A stretch of DNA of 64,000 bases from Panorpa germanica. Lineage: Eukaryota; Arthropoda; Insecta; Mecoptera; Panorpidae. The translations under genes and the position numbers were made by a program. Where the stretch lies: the NCBI GenBank assembly GCA_963678705.1, contig OY783213.1:10482451-10546450 (forward strand), read 5' to 3'. This document shows positions 11,650 to 23,108 of the stretch, piece by piece (the stretch's first letter is position 1; every line of letters starts with the position of its first letter). The notes under the pieces are model-generated. The model made no database searches, had not been told where the DNA came from, and saw only the letters and a list, made by a program, of their open reading frames with translations.

Positions 11650-12399
11650 GGGCTTGTGTCCTCATTTTTTAGTGGTCGATTTTTCAATTGTTTATTGAAA
11701 TTGATGTTAATAAATGTGTATTAGCGTGTTTATTTTATTAAATATCTAAATATTGACGAAGATATAGCAATTAAAAGTTTGAATTGTAGTTTTAGCGCTA
11801 GAAATGGTCGGCCATATTTGTATGACGTGAAATGCATTTTAACGTCAGTTATTTGTTGAGTAGGTCAGTGCTGTGGTTATGTTCTGTAGCTGTTGGTAGT
11901 CGAATAATCAAGTCAAATCAAAGAAGAATAAGTTTTTATTTTATTAAACCCTCCTAAGGCAGACATATTGGAATTTGAGTGTTCCTTAAAATAGCTGTAA
12001 ATAATATTTGATATTTTGATATATAAATACATATAGCAGAGATTTATGAGCTGTGAGGTTGGTAACCCTACACAAGGATTGTGATGTCACATGCACTTGA
12101 AATGTGTACAATGTTGAATCCCTTTAATAATTAAAGGGAAAAAATGACTTTTTTAATTGTTAATATCTCTTTACATATAAGGAGTTATTAAAAAATAATT
12201 GAACATTTGAGGTTCTAGTAACCCACTTTATCAATATATAACCATTTCTAGCGCTAAAACTGCAATTCAAATTTTTTGTTGCTATATCTCCGTCAACATT
12301 TAGATATTTAATAAAATAGACACGCCAATACACATTTATTAACATCAATTTCAATCAACAATTGAAAAATCGACCACTAAAAAATGAGAACACAAGCCC
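11650..12399. mobile_element. M2 copy with duplicated inverted left end (foldback form)
   Basis: Starts GGGCTTGTGTCCTC and ends GAACACAAGCCC, flanked by AT on each side. From about 12240 to the right end the sequence is the inverse of the element's own left end, including the CTAGCGCTAAAA block, instead of the usual right end. This gives terminal inverted repeats of about 160 bp. The 2-bp AT duplication indicates that the whole composite transposed as a unit, or that the rearrangement kept the flank. Confidence 0.75.
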
Positions 12400-12938
12400 A
12401 TTGCAATATGTCGTTGCATCTTTCTTGCAGACATGCCGTGTCATTGTTGACGCACAACCTCTGCTAAATGCGTACACCGCTATGTTGGTTGCTCTTGCTC
12501 AAAACTGTTTGTTAATGAGATTAAAGAATTTGTAAATGTTATTGTTTTTAATGTGTGTAATGTGAAAAATGCAATTGTACTCATTTGTTGTTGATAACCT
12601 ATAATAAAATGTTTAATCAAAAAGCATGGGAAAATCAATATTCAGTTGTGCATGTTATGCATTTCTAATTCTATTGTTGTTAAACGTCGAGATTGTAAAT
12701 AAAAAACAAATTCATTATTCCAGATCTCTTTGTTGTTTACTTGGATTGAAAACGGATTCCGAATAACTAGTATTTTAATATGAACATAACCTAAAATCTG
12801 TACAGAAACTGGTTATCAGAAAACAATAATCCCGTTGTTACAATTACCAATTAACTGAGGGTTAGTATAAACCTTTGTTACCCAACATAAACATAACTGT
12901 AGTTTAAGCAAGAAAAGTACCTGTGACAACACTAGAAT
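12400..12938. other. No gene seen
   Basis: AT-rich sequence; nothing recognised. Confidence 0.35.
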
Positions 12939-13835
12939 AGGCTTGTGTACCAAGTCTTAATTTCTATAAAACTGTACTACATTTTGATAAAGTTGAATAC
13001 CAGAACCTCAAATTCCAATTACTTTTTAATAACTCGCTATATTTTAGAAGATATTGATATTAAAAATAGCATGTTGTCTCTTTAATTATTAAAGTGATTT
13101 AACGTTATATAAAATTCCAATGCACGGTATGTCACGTTCGTAGCTTTGCCATCCCAGTAAACAATTTGGTGAAGTGCCCTATTTGGTGAAGTTCGAGTCA
13201 CTCGTACAATTCTATTTTAACGCTTTACAAGTTCGAAGCAACAACACAGAAACCAATTTTAGTTCAAATTCATTCTCTTCAACAAATATTTCTTTAATGG
13301 TAATAGACAGACGCTATCTCCCTCAATCCCCGAATAGAATGTATTTAAACGAAGATAGTATCCAGCGACTGTAAGACAGAGGTTTTAAACCTAACGCAGA
13401 CCTGCCGATCGTGGATTTTTGAATCACCAAAACAATGTAAAAAACTATTATAACGAGTATTGTTGAAGATGAATAATATTCATTAAAAAAATCACGATCC
13501 GTACTAAAGATTACATCTATTTATTTCTTCATTTAAATATTTATATTTTGCAGACTCTAAAAAGTAGAATTCCATTAAGTTTTATACCCCTGCTAGTGTC
13601 AAGTTTATAACTCCGGTCATAAATCATAAACCGATTCCGATTTTAATTCAGCAGTGAACCATCGTTGCGATCTCTGTAAGTCATAAAAAGTGCCTTTCCT
13701 ATGAACGACTGAATAGAAAACGAACACGTTCCAGACAAAAAACTCATGATTTGTAATAGAAATTAAGTAGAATTTACGCCAAAATGTTTACTGTGATCTC
13801 TTTTACACAATAGAGACGCATACAAGTGGGTGTGT
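12939..13835. mobile_element. M2 copy split by an M1 insertion
   Basis: The left part (12939-13152) begins AGGCTTGTG and follows the M2 right-end sequence. It resumes at 13796 with ATCTCTTTTACACAATAGAG, the continuation expected from other M2 copies. The far end is lost by about 13835. AT precedes it, consistent with the family's duplication. Confidence 0.7.
13153..13795. mobile_element. MITE family M1, long variant nested in M2
   Basis: Begins CCCAGTAAACAATTTGG and ends ATGTTTACTGTG (last bases mutated), with AT on both sides. The uninterrupted site is recovered from other M2 copies, which proves insertion with a 2-bp duplication. The ends match 15840-16214 but the centre carries about 270 bp of extra sequence. 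The internal open frame (13174-13374) is non-coding repeat. Confidence 0.8.
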
Positions 13836-15574
13836 ATCCCATCAAGTATTATATTACGATCGTTGTGAAAAAAGAAATATAATATTGATTACTTATTTCT
13901 TTTACTTGTGACGTCATCTTTTGGTCATAGTGTAACTTTTTTACACCGCACAACTTCAATGATCGACCATTTACCTGTTAACCTGTTCTTTTCTGGAATA
14001 CCATCAATATTTGTATATTTGTTTTAAAACAAACTATCCAAACATTATACTGCAAACATAAAAGATTTAAAAAAACCATGTTTATTTTATGTAAATAAGG
14101 TAATTATAATATTTTTTAAAATAATAAATTAAAAATAAGAATTTTAAAAATACTCAGTCAATATTTGTTAAGTGATTGTTGTTGCACTAGCAGCGCGAGA
14201 AGAAATATTTTTTATTTATAGATAAACAAACTGAATGTTAATATGTTCTAGCTACATTTAACAATCATATTAGTTTTGCCTGGTAAATTATATAGTAACT
14301 CTTTTGATTGAAATAGACTGAGTATAAATGAAATAGACTGAGGAAAAAAAAAGAAGTATTTACTCTATTTTGTTTTGCTACTCTTAAGGAGGTACGTGAC
14401 GTACCGTCAATGGAAAAAGTTTATCTCTCGGTAATACGAAATGCAAAATACGAAGTACATGAGGGACGAGCAATTATTAGGACTGTACCTTAGAAAATGA
14501 ATTTTTCAATTCCCAATTAAATTGCTTTTTGCTTGTTAAAATGATTTTTTTATGCATATAATAGTTAAATAATTGAAAAATTACCTATAATTAATATCAA
14601 ATTTATATTAATTCAATTTAAATTCAAATTAAATATTTTGAAAAAGGAATAATAAATTTGGCAACGCAGTAAATTTACGTGTGTTAACGCATGCGTGATT
14701 TGGTTCTTCGACAAATAAATTGTTATATTTTATATAATATTTATTGAGATTATGAATTTCCCGCTCAAATTGGCATTTGCAACGTTGACGCTTCATAGCC
14801 CACAATTACTGTTTCTTACTGGTTTTATTTAAATATTTTCGTAAATAGGTATCCTTTTGATAATTTTCTTTTTGCAATAGTTACAGAAAAGATTCTTTTT
14901 TATACATGTATTTTAACTATTTGTATCGACCCTCCAAATTTCACGAAGTTTTCATCATTTACGTTTACGTCCTATGCCTCCTTAATATAAAAATGTTCTT
15001 AAAAAATATTTACTATATTTTAATAATCAATAAAAAAAATTAACTTAATCACGTGATCTAAAACGATAAACATTAAAATAGAAACTTTCTCTCTTGATAA
15101 AGACATACAAACGATCAACTGGAAAGAAACGAAAGAAATGAATTCGATTATAGAAAATACGCGTGTGTTGAAATGCAGCGTTGTCTCAAAATTTTATATC
15201 AATCTACCGACAACGTTTCTAGTTTTGCGAGCACAAACATACGCAGGCTGAGTTTTTATATATAAAGATTTCAAAGCGTCTGTAATTAGTCAAATGAAAT
15301 ACATCTTTAGGCGATTGAAATCATTGTAAATGACCGAGACCTTTTCATCTCAGTCCCAGGTCTGTCGGCTCAGGTGCTACCGGAGTCTTACATTAATACC
15401 AGGAAGGTACAAAAATACCTAACAGTAACAAGCACTTGACCTAATGGCTTCCTCTGTCCCGTCCTGTCTTCTTCCATTCTATGAGATATGATTTATGACC
15501 TCCATTAGATTATGTACTTAAAATGGTTATAGCAGGGATGCTCAAGAATTTTACAGATATCGTATTTAACACTT
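13836..15574. other. No gene seen; GC-rich patch at 15330-15490
   Basis: AT-rich. The patch at 15330-15490 has GC-rich blocks (GGTGCTACCGGAGTC, GTCCCGTCCTGTC) that look like a retroelement 3' region on the minus strand, but no domain can be read. Nothing else is supported. Confidence 0.3.
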
Positions 15575-16775
15575 TTAAAAATGGTGCCAAAAGTCGTGCC
15601 GTTGATAGTAGGTTAGCGCGACATCTATTAACAGATAGTGTTATTAATTTCCAAGTTACTCACTGCCATAAAAAACACCTGTCAGTTTAGTAAATTTAAA
15701 TTCTGTAGAAAAGTGAATGTTACTATTTTTGACAATAAGTAATGTTTATATTAATTAAAAATGAAAAGTACCTAAGTACTATACATATAAGTATTATAAT
15801 TATTGTATTATATCTAAGGATTATGGTACAATGTTATAACCCAGTAAACAATTTGGTGAAGTGTCCTATTTGGTGAAGTTCGAGTCACTCGTACAATTCT
15901 ATTCTAACGCTTTACGAGTTCTCTACCTGTCACAGATTTTGTGTTAGTTTTTCATAATAATATTCTTTCTTTTTCCAACATCATTCATTAAGTATTTCTG
16001 TTTCTTTCCCACATGGGTATATTTTTATTATCCGGTCATAAATCATAAACCTACTCCGCTTTTAATTCAGCAGTGAACCGTCGTTGCAATGCCTGTAGCT
16101 CATAAAAAGGACCTTTCATTTGAACGACTGAATAGAAAACGAACACGTTCCAGACAAAAAATTCATGATATGTAATAAAAATTAAGTAGAATTTACTCCA
16201 AAATGTTTACTGGGAACTTATCATTAATTGAATAAACATTACTATTGTCAAATTTGGTTAACTTATAAAGTTTTCTCTTTAAGCAAATGTTTTACAATTA
16301 ATTATACATAACGTTGGATATATTATTAAAGTGAGAATAAAGTATTCGTGGTCATAATATACACTTGTACTTTATAAATTTTTTTTAGGTTATGTGATAT
16401 TGAAAGATATTGTATTTACAAGTGCAACTAATTTGTTAGTGACCTATTAATTTAAATGTGTTGTTAAGAATATTAGTGCTACATTACAAAGACAATTAAT
16501 ATGGACAGATATAGACAGTAAAAGCCAATTATTTACAAAGTTCTGTACATAGTTTGGCACTTGCAAATGCACTGTCAGTTCCAAAAAGATTCTTCTATAA
16601 TTTTCTTAAATGTGAAATGTGTTGACGAATAATGTGAACAATAATGTGTGTTGTTATATATTAGTGATTGATAATATTTGATCCAAGCAAATCCAGAATT
16701 GCTTAGAGATGTTTTCTACAAGGATGTCAGGTTAGTGTTTGATGTTTTTCTTTTGACTATGCATTATACCGTTGC
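15575..16775. repeat. Large unclassified repeat, copy 2 (inverted), interrupted by M1
   Basis: Inverse of 10167-10975, split at 15840 by an M1 element. Matching blocks include AAAAGTCGTGCC, CAGTTCCAAAAAGATTCTTC and GACTATGCATTATAC. The small open frame at 16678-16860 lies in its end and is not supported as a gene. Confidence 0.7.
15840..16214. mobile_element. MITE family M1, full copy nested in the large repeat
   Basis: Starts CCCAGTAAACAATTTGG and ends TGTTTACTGGG, flanked by AA on both sides. It is the near-complete reverse complement of 749-1123 and the same length, 375 bp. The close match suggests fairly recent spread of this subtype. Confidence 0.85.
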
Positions 16776-17460
16776 AAGAATTATTATTAAGGACATATTT
16801 CCGACCTCTGCTTCTACTATCCTATATTTTATTCTATCTCAAAGAAAATGTGTAACATGAATTATTTCTTGCCCTGGAATTTGTGCTTCTCTGATTTGAA
16901 ACATTTTAGGTTTACCTAATAGAACAGTCAAACTATTTATGTTATTTATAAATTATATTTGTCGCTTTACTTTACTTTTACATACCATTATAAAAGCTTT
17001 AAAAGTAAAATAAAATATTTATAAATGAACGCACGATAAAGAGGCGCCGGCGCCGATGCTGTAGGCTGTAGCTGATGTCGTTTTAGTTTGGAGCAAGTGC
17101 ACCAAAGATTTATTTCTGACAATCGTCGTTGCGTACAGTCATACGTTTCTGTCATATGTTATTGCAACTAGATTTTAATGCATCTAATATGTGTTTTATG
17201 TTTTTATTTATTTCTAAAATTGTTTAATAAAACATTGACATCCTCTCATTAAGATTTGCAAGTCTTTGAGAAGATCATAAATCTTAAGTAGTTCTTTGAC
17301 TACTTGCAATTACAAAGTTGCAAATAATTTAATAGAATCGGATGTTGTACAATGTATAAAGCAAAATATATTTTGGCAGACTGATTTAGTCACTCACACT
17401 GGAACGGCTGAATGTGGTCGACTATTGTCAGTAGGTTGTATTGAAGTTGTTTCACATTAT
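16776..17460. other. No gene supported
   Basis: AT-rich. A frame of 78 codons at 17296-17532 runs into the minisatellite and has no recognised domain. A small GC patch at 17041-17070 holds a GGCGCCGGCGCC palindrome. Confidence 0.3.
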
Positions 17461-17745
17461 CATATGCTAAAATTTGTTTTTTCGCCTCTACAATTTGTTT
17501 CTTCACAGCGAAAAATTGTTTCTGGTCTCTAAAATTGGTTTTTTCGCCGCTAAAATTTGATTAATCGCCTCTACAATTTGTTTTTCGCCTCTACAATTTG
17601 TTTTTTCACGGCGAAAATTTGTTTTTAGAGTCGAAAATTTGTTTTTTCCCCGCTAACATTGTTTTTTTCGCCTCTACAATTTGTTTTTTCACAGCGAAAA
17701 GAAAGAAATTTTGTTGTTCGCCGCTAAAATTTGTATTTTCGGCGG
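17461..17745. repeat. Degenerate minisatellite array 1
   Basis: About a dozen units of roughly 22-25 bp built on AAAATTTGTTTTTTCGCCGC, with variants TTCGCCTCTACAATTTG and TTCACAGCGAAAA. Spacing and unit sequence vary, so it is an old or rearranged array. Frames across it are spurious. Confidence 0.85.
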
Positions 17746-18055
17746 TATCCCTTCACACTAAGTTGTAATATCTCTTCTTTTAAGAAGACAGTAGATTACA
17801 ATGAAATTGTTGTAGATGTCACACAACTTATGAAACGACAGATACTGAAGTAATGATAGTATATACTAAGATATAGATTTACAAGCGTATTCTTTGATCA
17901 CGTGTCATTCTCTTTGTGTTATTTTCTCCGTCAGACATCATTCCATCCTGACAAGATCACTAATATTGCTTTACTTTTTATTTACAAGACAATCTGATAC
18001 TAATATTACATTATAAATCTCTGTCCGTAATCGAGGTTTGAGATGAACGTGATAA

Positions 18056-18352
18056 GCAAAGAACAGCAACAGCAACAGCAACAGCAACCTGTGGCTGCGG
18101 CTCGAACCTCGCGGACTGGGCGACATTTATAATGATGTAATATGGAGACGTTATGGAGCAACTGATCACCAGATCAATAGAGTGGATAACTGCTCTGCTC
18201 TGCGATGTGGAGGGCGTCTTAGTGGTTATATCTGCTGCAGAGAGCTTGGCTTAGGCTTTGGCTTAGTTGATGCCGCGATAGACATTGTGGGCACGTGGAG
18301 GATAGAGACATGGTCACTTGAAGTTACATTTACACGAAGGATTAAAAGAGAG
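18056..18352 (+). other. GC-rich island with a 99-codon open frame lacking a start
   Basis: Directly after tandem stops the frame stays open for 99 codons to TAG at 18353-18355. It begins with an (AGCAAC)n tract giving serine-asparagine repeats and continues with LRLEPRGLGDIYND and LRCGGRLSGYICC. There is no ATG in frame at the start and no family is recognised. In another frame ATG at 18043 gives a short glutamine-rich peptide. It may be an exon, an untranslated first exon with a CAGCAA tract, or chance in GC-rich DNA. Confidence 0.25.
18062..18089. repeat. CAGCAA short tandem repeat
   Basis: Four to five tandem CAGCAA units followed by CCTGTGGCTGCGG. Confidence 0.9.
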
Positions 18353-18424
18353 TAGTACAGTCGTCTTAGAACCTTTACTTCTACACTTTTGTATTTCTGC
18401 ACTTATGTTTGTTTGTGTCGCACG

Positions 18425-18670
18425 TGAGCAAGAAAATTTGTTCTCTTCCGCCGCCAAAATTTGTTTTTCCGCCGGTAAAATTTGTTTTTTCGTCGCTGAA
18501 ATTTGTTTTTTTCTACATATTAACTAAATATTTTATTAATTAAGTGACTTATATTTTATCTATATGTTTTTCATCGCTAAAATTTGTTTTTTCGCCGCTA
18601 AAATTTGTTTTTCCGCCGTTAAAATGTGTTTTTTCGCACTAAAATTTGTTCTTTCGCGGCAAAAATTTAT
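18425..18670. repeat. Degenerate minisatellite array 2
   Basis: The same unit as array 1 (AAAATTTGTTTTTTCGCCGC and variants) in the same orientation, about 700 bp further on. A TTAACTAAATATTTTATTAA stretch interrupts the array and a similar one follows it. Confidence 0.85.
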
Positions 18671-19775
18671 TATAGTTTATTTTTAGCTATTCAACAACCG
18701 TCCTTACATATTAACTAAATAATTTATTAATCAAGTTATCGTGATATTTTTTTGTTGAAATTGATTCCGACAACCACAATTGAGTTTCTGTGGCCCCTAT
18801 TCTGGCTTCAGGGGCTCTGAGAGAACGGTTTTGTTTAGCAGTATAAGTTTGTTACAAATTCCTCTCTAAGAAATGTATAATTTGTTACAAACTTCAATAT
18901 AACAATAAAGAAAATTACTTATTTATATTTAAAAGTGTAAAATTATGATTAGAATCTTAGCATACTATTTGTGGTAGTTTATCTGGACTATATCTAGCTT
19001 AGCTTTAATACCTGTTACTTTTATGATTATAATAAGTGTCAGGTACATGCTATGTGCACCACGTGACAACTTTACTAAACTAGAGCACACGCTTGCGGTC
19101 TATTTAATACAAAGTTTTTATTAGAAAAACTCTGAAAGCTAAATAGTAATAAAAAATACTTGATTATTTTTCTTATATCGCTTAAATATATTACGATCTG
19201 TTTATAATAAAAAAGAAGCCATTTTTGAAAGGGTTAATCTACTTTCTCTTGTGATATTTAATATTTTCAACCGAAGAAAGAAGATAGTTTTCTAAATAGA
19301 TAATTTTCTAAAGGTGTCAAATGATATCAACAATATAATGAGGATAATTGGAGCGTAATCTCTCTTTTAAAATTATGCGCTCAATATTACGTTACAAATA
19401 AAATTTTCTATATGTAATCCAATATTTAGTTTTAAAATAATCGCTTTATATATGTAAAAACTAGTAAAGCTAATGAGACTGTCGCCAGTCGGCCATGAGA
19501 GAATAACAAAAGAACCCTATAGAGTTCCCAAACAATTAATAGAACTATTTTAACACCATTAGCAAGTTGGTGCTAAATTGAAAGATAATAGCAACGTTTA
19601 AAAAGTTATTAATGCGGTTATTTTAGCCTAAATAAATGTAGATTAAGATATCAGATCCATTCATAAAAATGATATTTCTTTAGAGCTCTAAATCTAATAA
19701 ACTTTAAAGTATTTAACCTACTTGATGTGCTAATTTTATGGCACCACTGAAGCATAGTCTGATCGAAGTAGTTAA
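18671..19775. other. No gene seen
   Basis: AT-rich; nothing recognised. Confidence 0.35.
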
Positions 19776-20454
19776 GGCCTGTCTCAGTATGGCACCGTAT
19801 TTAAGCGAATTTCTGCCGGACGTATACGGGCTACTACGCTTTACCTATCCGAACCCTGTAAATGTAATGAGAACTCTCTGAACCTCTCACACTGCAAGCT
19901 ACAAATCCGTCCGAATACGGGCGGCACTACCTCGCACATTAGAACCGTATAAAGGCGAATTTTATCCAAGCGTTACCACTACTACAACGATATCCTATCC
20001 AAACCTTTGTAACTGCAAACAGCCGCCTCAGACTGGAGGGGATACCTAAGATCGCTTGTTGTTACGCTGCAATACGGATCTTTTCGGTTCTATCGGCGAC
20101 ATCGCTTGTAACGAGTATGTTCTGCATGCAGTTTATGTTTGTATTTCAGTGAATCATGGACACCGATACCGATACCAATACGATAGAACTAAATTTAAAT
20201 TCACGCAACCAGAACTCAGATATATAATAAATGCTAAAGTCCCTTTAATACCAGTAATGTATCGATAAGAATTAAAGTTAAAGTTTGCTCTCATGATAAA
20301 TTATATAAGTGCTAAAGAACTCCAATACACCCCCTAATACACGACTACAGACATCTGTGACACACATAGGCGGTTTGCTTTGTAGCTCATCCAATCCGCC
20401 GTTTTACGTCCGAATACGCCGTCGCTTAAATACGGTCCCATACTGAGACAGGCC
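19776..20454. mobile_element. PIF/Harbinger-type MITE with TAA duplication
   Basis: Begins GGCCTGTCTCAGTATGG and ends with its inverse CCATACTGAGACAGGCC. The terminal repeats extend through ACCGTATTTAAGCGA with few mismatches. TAA stands immediately on both sides, the target choice typical of PIF/Harbinger elements. Internally several GTCCGAATACG-type blocks are repeated. No transposase is present, so it is nonautonomous. The superfamily is inferred from the duplication only. Confidence 0.8.
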
Positions 20455-20952
20455 TAAGACTTCGTTTACGATTCGTGTTAGACATAATCCATCTATGATG
20501 TCACAATTTATTCATTCTTAAATTCTTTATTTATATTGATTTTTCAATACCTATTTAAAATTACTTATTTTCAATAAATAAAAATACCTGATATACTTAA
20601 GAATATATCAAATTATTGACAGCACACTTTGAAGTTAATCAACAAGCTGTCTTTATTTATTTGACATAAACTGATCAAACAAGTTTCAACTTGTCCAAGC
20701 TGTAACAACAAGACTTGCAGTTTTCTGTTGCTCCCCTCTTACCGCACTGTTCTTCACCACCCGCGAACGGTCATCGTCGGTGTCTGTAAATTATTTAGCG
20801 ATGACAAGGCGCGTTTCTTGTGAAACAAAGCCGATCGAGATATCGTTATCGTTGTTAAATGTAGAAGACTGGTAAAGCTCTTATAGACCGTAGATTGCTA
20901 GAGCAGAGGTAGGAAACGTTGGAGAAATTTCATTTTTTATATATGGTAGCTA
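20455..20952. other. No gene; moderately GC-rich patch
   Basis: A patch at 20740-20840 is GC-richer than its surroundings but no exon could be framed. The remainder is AT-rich. Confidence 0.3.
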
Positions 20953-21181
20953 CCCAGTAAACATTTTGGAGTCACTTTGACATCATATTGAAGATGCGTA
21001 TGATTTTTTTTGTCATGAAAGAGTTCATTTACAGTTCAGTTTATCACAGTTGTTCATATGAAATATTTATTGTATCGGCTACAAATGACGAAACCACTCC
21101 ATGTGTCAGAATACAAATGAAGATAAAGTTGATGCGAACTATAATTGAAGTAGAATTGACTTCACCAAATTCTTTACTGGG
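20953..21181. mobile_element. MITE family M1, short subtype
   Basis: Starts CCCAGTAAACATTTTGGAGT and ends TTCTTTACTGGG with TA on both sides. The body closely matches 6354-6607. Confidence 0.8.
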
Positions 21182-21492
21182 TAATCTCCTTTGACGCATA
21201 AATATTAAAAAAGAAACAGTTGACCTATATTAGTCTTTTCTTCCTGATTAAACTTAATTTGTTTCTGTATTTTGCAATCTCCCACCTTCCTTCTCTACCT
21301 TCTGTCAACAATTCCTCTATTTCACTTTCATGTTCTACCATCGTTTCTCGTCACTTTTTCATCTAGTGTTTTCTCTGCTCCAATTCTCTTCTAGGAATTT
21401 TATCATCATCCTCTACCTTCTGCAGTACTTACTTTATCATTTCCATTCGTTTTCGTGCATTTGCTTTCCATACTTTCCATTTTAACATTGCT
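21182..21492. other. Pyrimidine-rich spacer
   Basis: CT-rich on the plus strand (TTCTCTACCTTCTG, CATCATCCTCTACC); no gene or array is supported. Confidence 0.4.
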
Positions 21493-21726
21493 CTCAGTAA
21501 ACAGTTTTGTGAATTGTCTTGTTTAGTAACGTTTCTATCACTATTGCACTTCAATTATAGTTCGCATCAACTTTATCCTTATTTGTATTCCGACAGGTTG
21601 AGTGGTTTCACCATTTGTAGCCGATAAAATAGATGTCATATGAACGACTGTGAGAAACTGAACTCTTTCTTGACAAAAATGGCAATAAATATGATGACAA
21701 AGTGACTCCAAAATATTTACTATGCT
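21493..21726. mobile_element. MITE family M1, short subtype, inverted and diverged
   Basis: Starts CTCAGTAAACAGTTTTG and ends CCAAAATATTTACTATG with CT on both sides. It is the inverse of the 6354 and 20953 copies. The terminal triplets are mutated, so it is probably older. Confidence 0.7.
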
Positions 21727-22630
21727 GTACCAACCTCCTGTTTGTTTCATTCGGTATTTGCTCCATTACATTGCAATTTGTCCCAGAAGTATCTATCTTT
21801 TTTCCTTAATCCTCCACTTTTCCAAAAACAATCTTGATTGCTTGATAAACGATTATGTATTTCAATAAAATTAGAAAGTTAAATTTTAAAGTTAAGACCA
21901 CAAGTTTCCGATCCCTGTAGCCAAACGCTGAAGACTTCGCTCTACTCTACCTCGTCCATCGACGGCCTCTATAGCTTCTGCCCTGTTATTAAATATTTAT
22001 AACCCATTCCGGTTTCAAAATATGTACCCGTACACTCCAGGGTTCTTAGTTTAAGGTTTAAACTAAGTTGCATATTTATTAAACTATCAAAATATTTTGA
22101 AACATCTATAAATTTAATGTCTATGAACGATCAGACGAGAATTTAGTTTTAATAAAATCATAAATAGAACTCGCTGTTCAAAATATACTTTTAGCGATGT
22201 CAGTGCCATCGTCACACATGCGATAACTTTCTAAAACATAGTTCTATAACCAATTAATTAATCTTTGTATACATTCACTTGTAAATAACAGTGAATATCA
22301 CAAATTAACCTCCCCTTCCATATATAGACGTCTACGTACAAATAATAAAAGAAGAACTAAAACAAATAACTTCAATATAATAAATCGTTTGGCATCCGTG
22401 AACCTCTTAAGATACAAACGCTGGGCGCAGCTCAGATCCAAGTCTCTGTATATCTTGTAGCAGATTTGCTTAGTGCAGATATCTTAGACATTTTTTAATT
22501 ACTATTTCATATGTTCGAATAACTTTTTCTTAACATGCCAATCCTCGTTAATTTATGTCAGACATAACTTGTAATTACGTAAGGAAAAATGTTGTTCTTC
22601 TTGTATACTTCTCTGAGTTGTGTTCTGCAG
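21727..22630. other. No gene supported
   Basis: AT-rich apart from a short GC patch at 21900-21985 with no readable domain. Confidence 0.3.
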
Positions 22631-22680
22631 CGAGACAGTGTGGAGATTGTGAACAAGGTAGAAGAAGCAGGACCAGATTG
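22631..22680 (+). other. Candidate 50-nt host exon
   Basis: A pyrimidine-rich tract ending TGTTCTGCAG precedes it and GTAAGA follows it. Within these borders one frame reads RDSVEIVNKVEEAGPDW with no stop and looks protein-like. A second frame stays open to 22765 and ends ACLKKMN, so a terminal exon is also possible. No family is recognised and no neighbouring exon was found. Confidence 0.3.
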
Positions 22681-23108
22681 GTAAGACAGTCTAGTTTCTC
22701 AAGAATGGCTATGGGAACATATGAAGACGCGTACAATAATAAGGCTTGTCTTAAGAAGATGAATTGATTACCGTTCTCTTTGTTCTTATGGTGGTGTCTT
22801 TATTTTTCTACAACAAAGGCATAATTATAGACAAATCAGTTCAATCCACAAATTGTAGGTTAGTGTAAACAAATCTAATGTCAAAAATTAAAGTTTTCAA
22901 ACAGAGAAGTCATTCGCAATGCTTGACAGCTAATAGAATAAGATAGATAGATAGATAGACATAATTTCGTGTTTTCATTTTTGGAAGCAAAAATGTCACA
23001 AAGGTAAATAGAATAGGTTCTCTAATAAATTTATTCAAAAGGTCCACTTAATATTCAGACTAGAGCTTTTTTTTAAATAAATGTGGCTCCGTTGTAGAGT
23101 GATATGTA
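22681..23108. other. No gene; short TAGA repeat
   Basis: Holds about five GATA/TAGA units at 22941-22959. Otherwise AT-rich without supported features. Confidence 0.4.

Noticed and set aside
17461..18670. A CRISPR-like array
   Set aside because: Units are degenerate, lack regular unique spacers, and the genome is eukaryotic.
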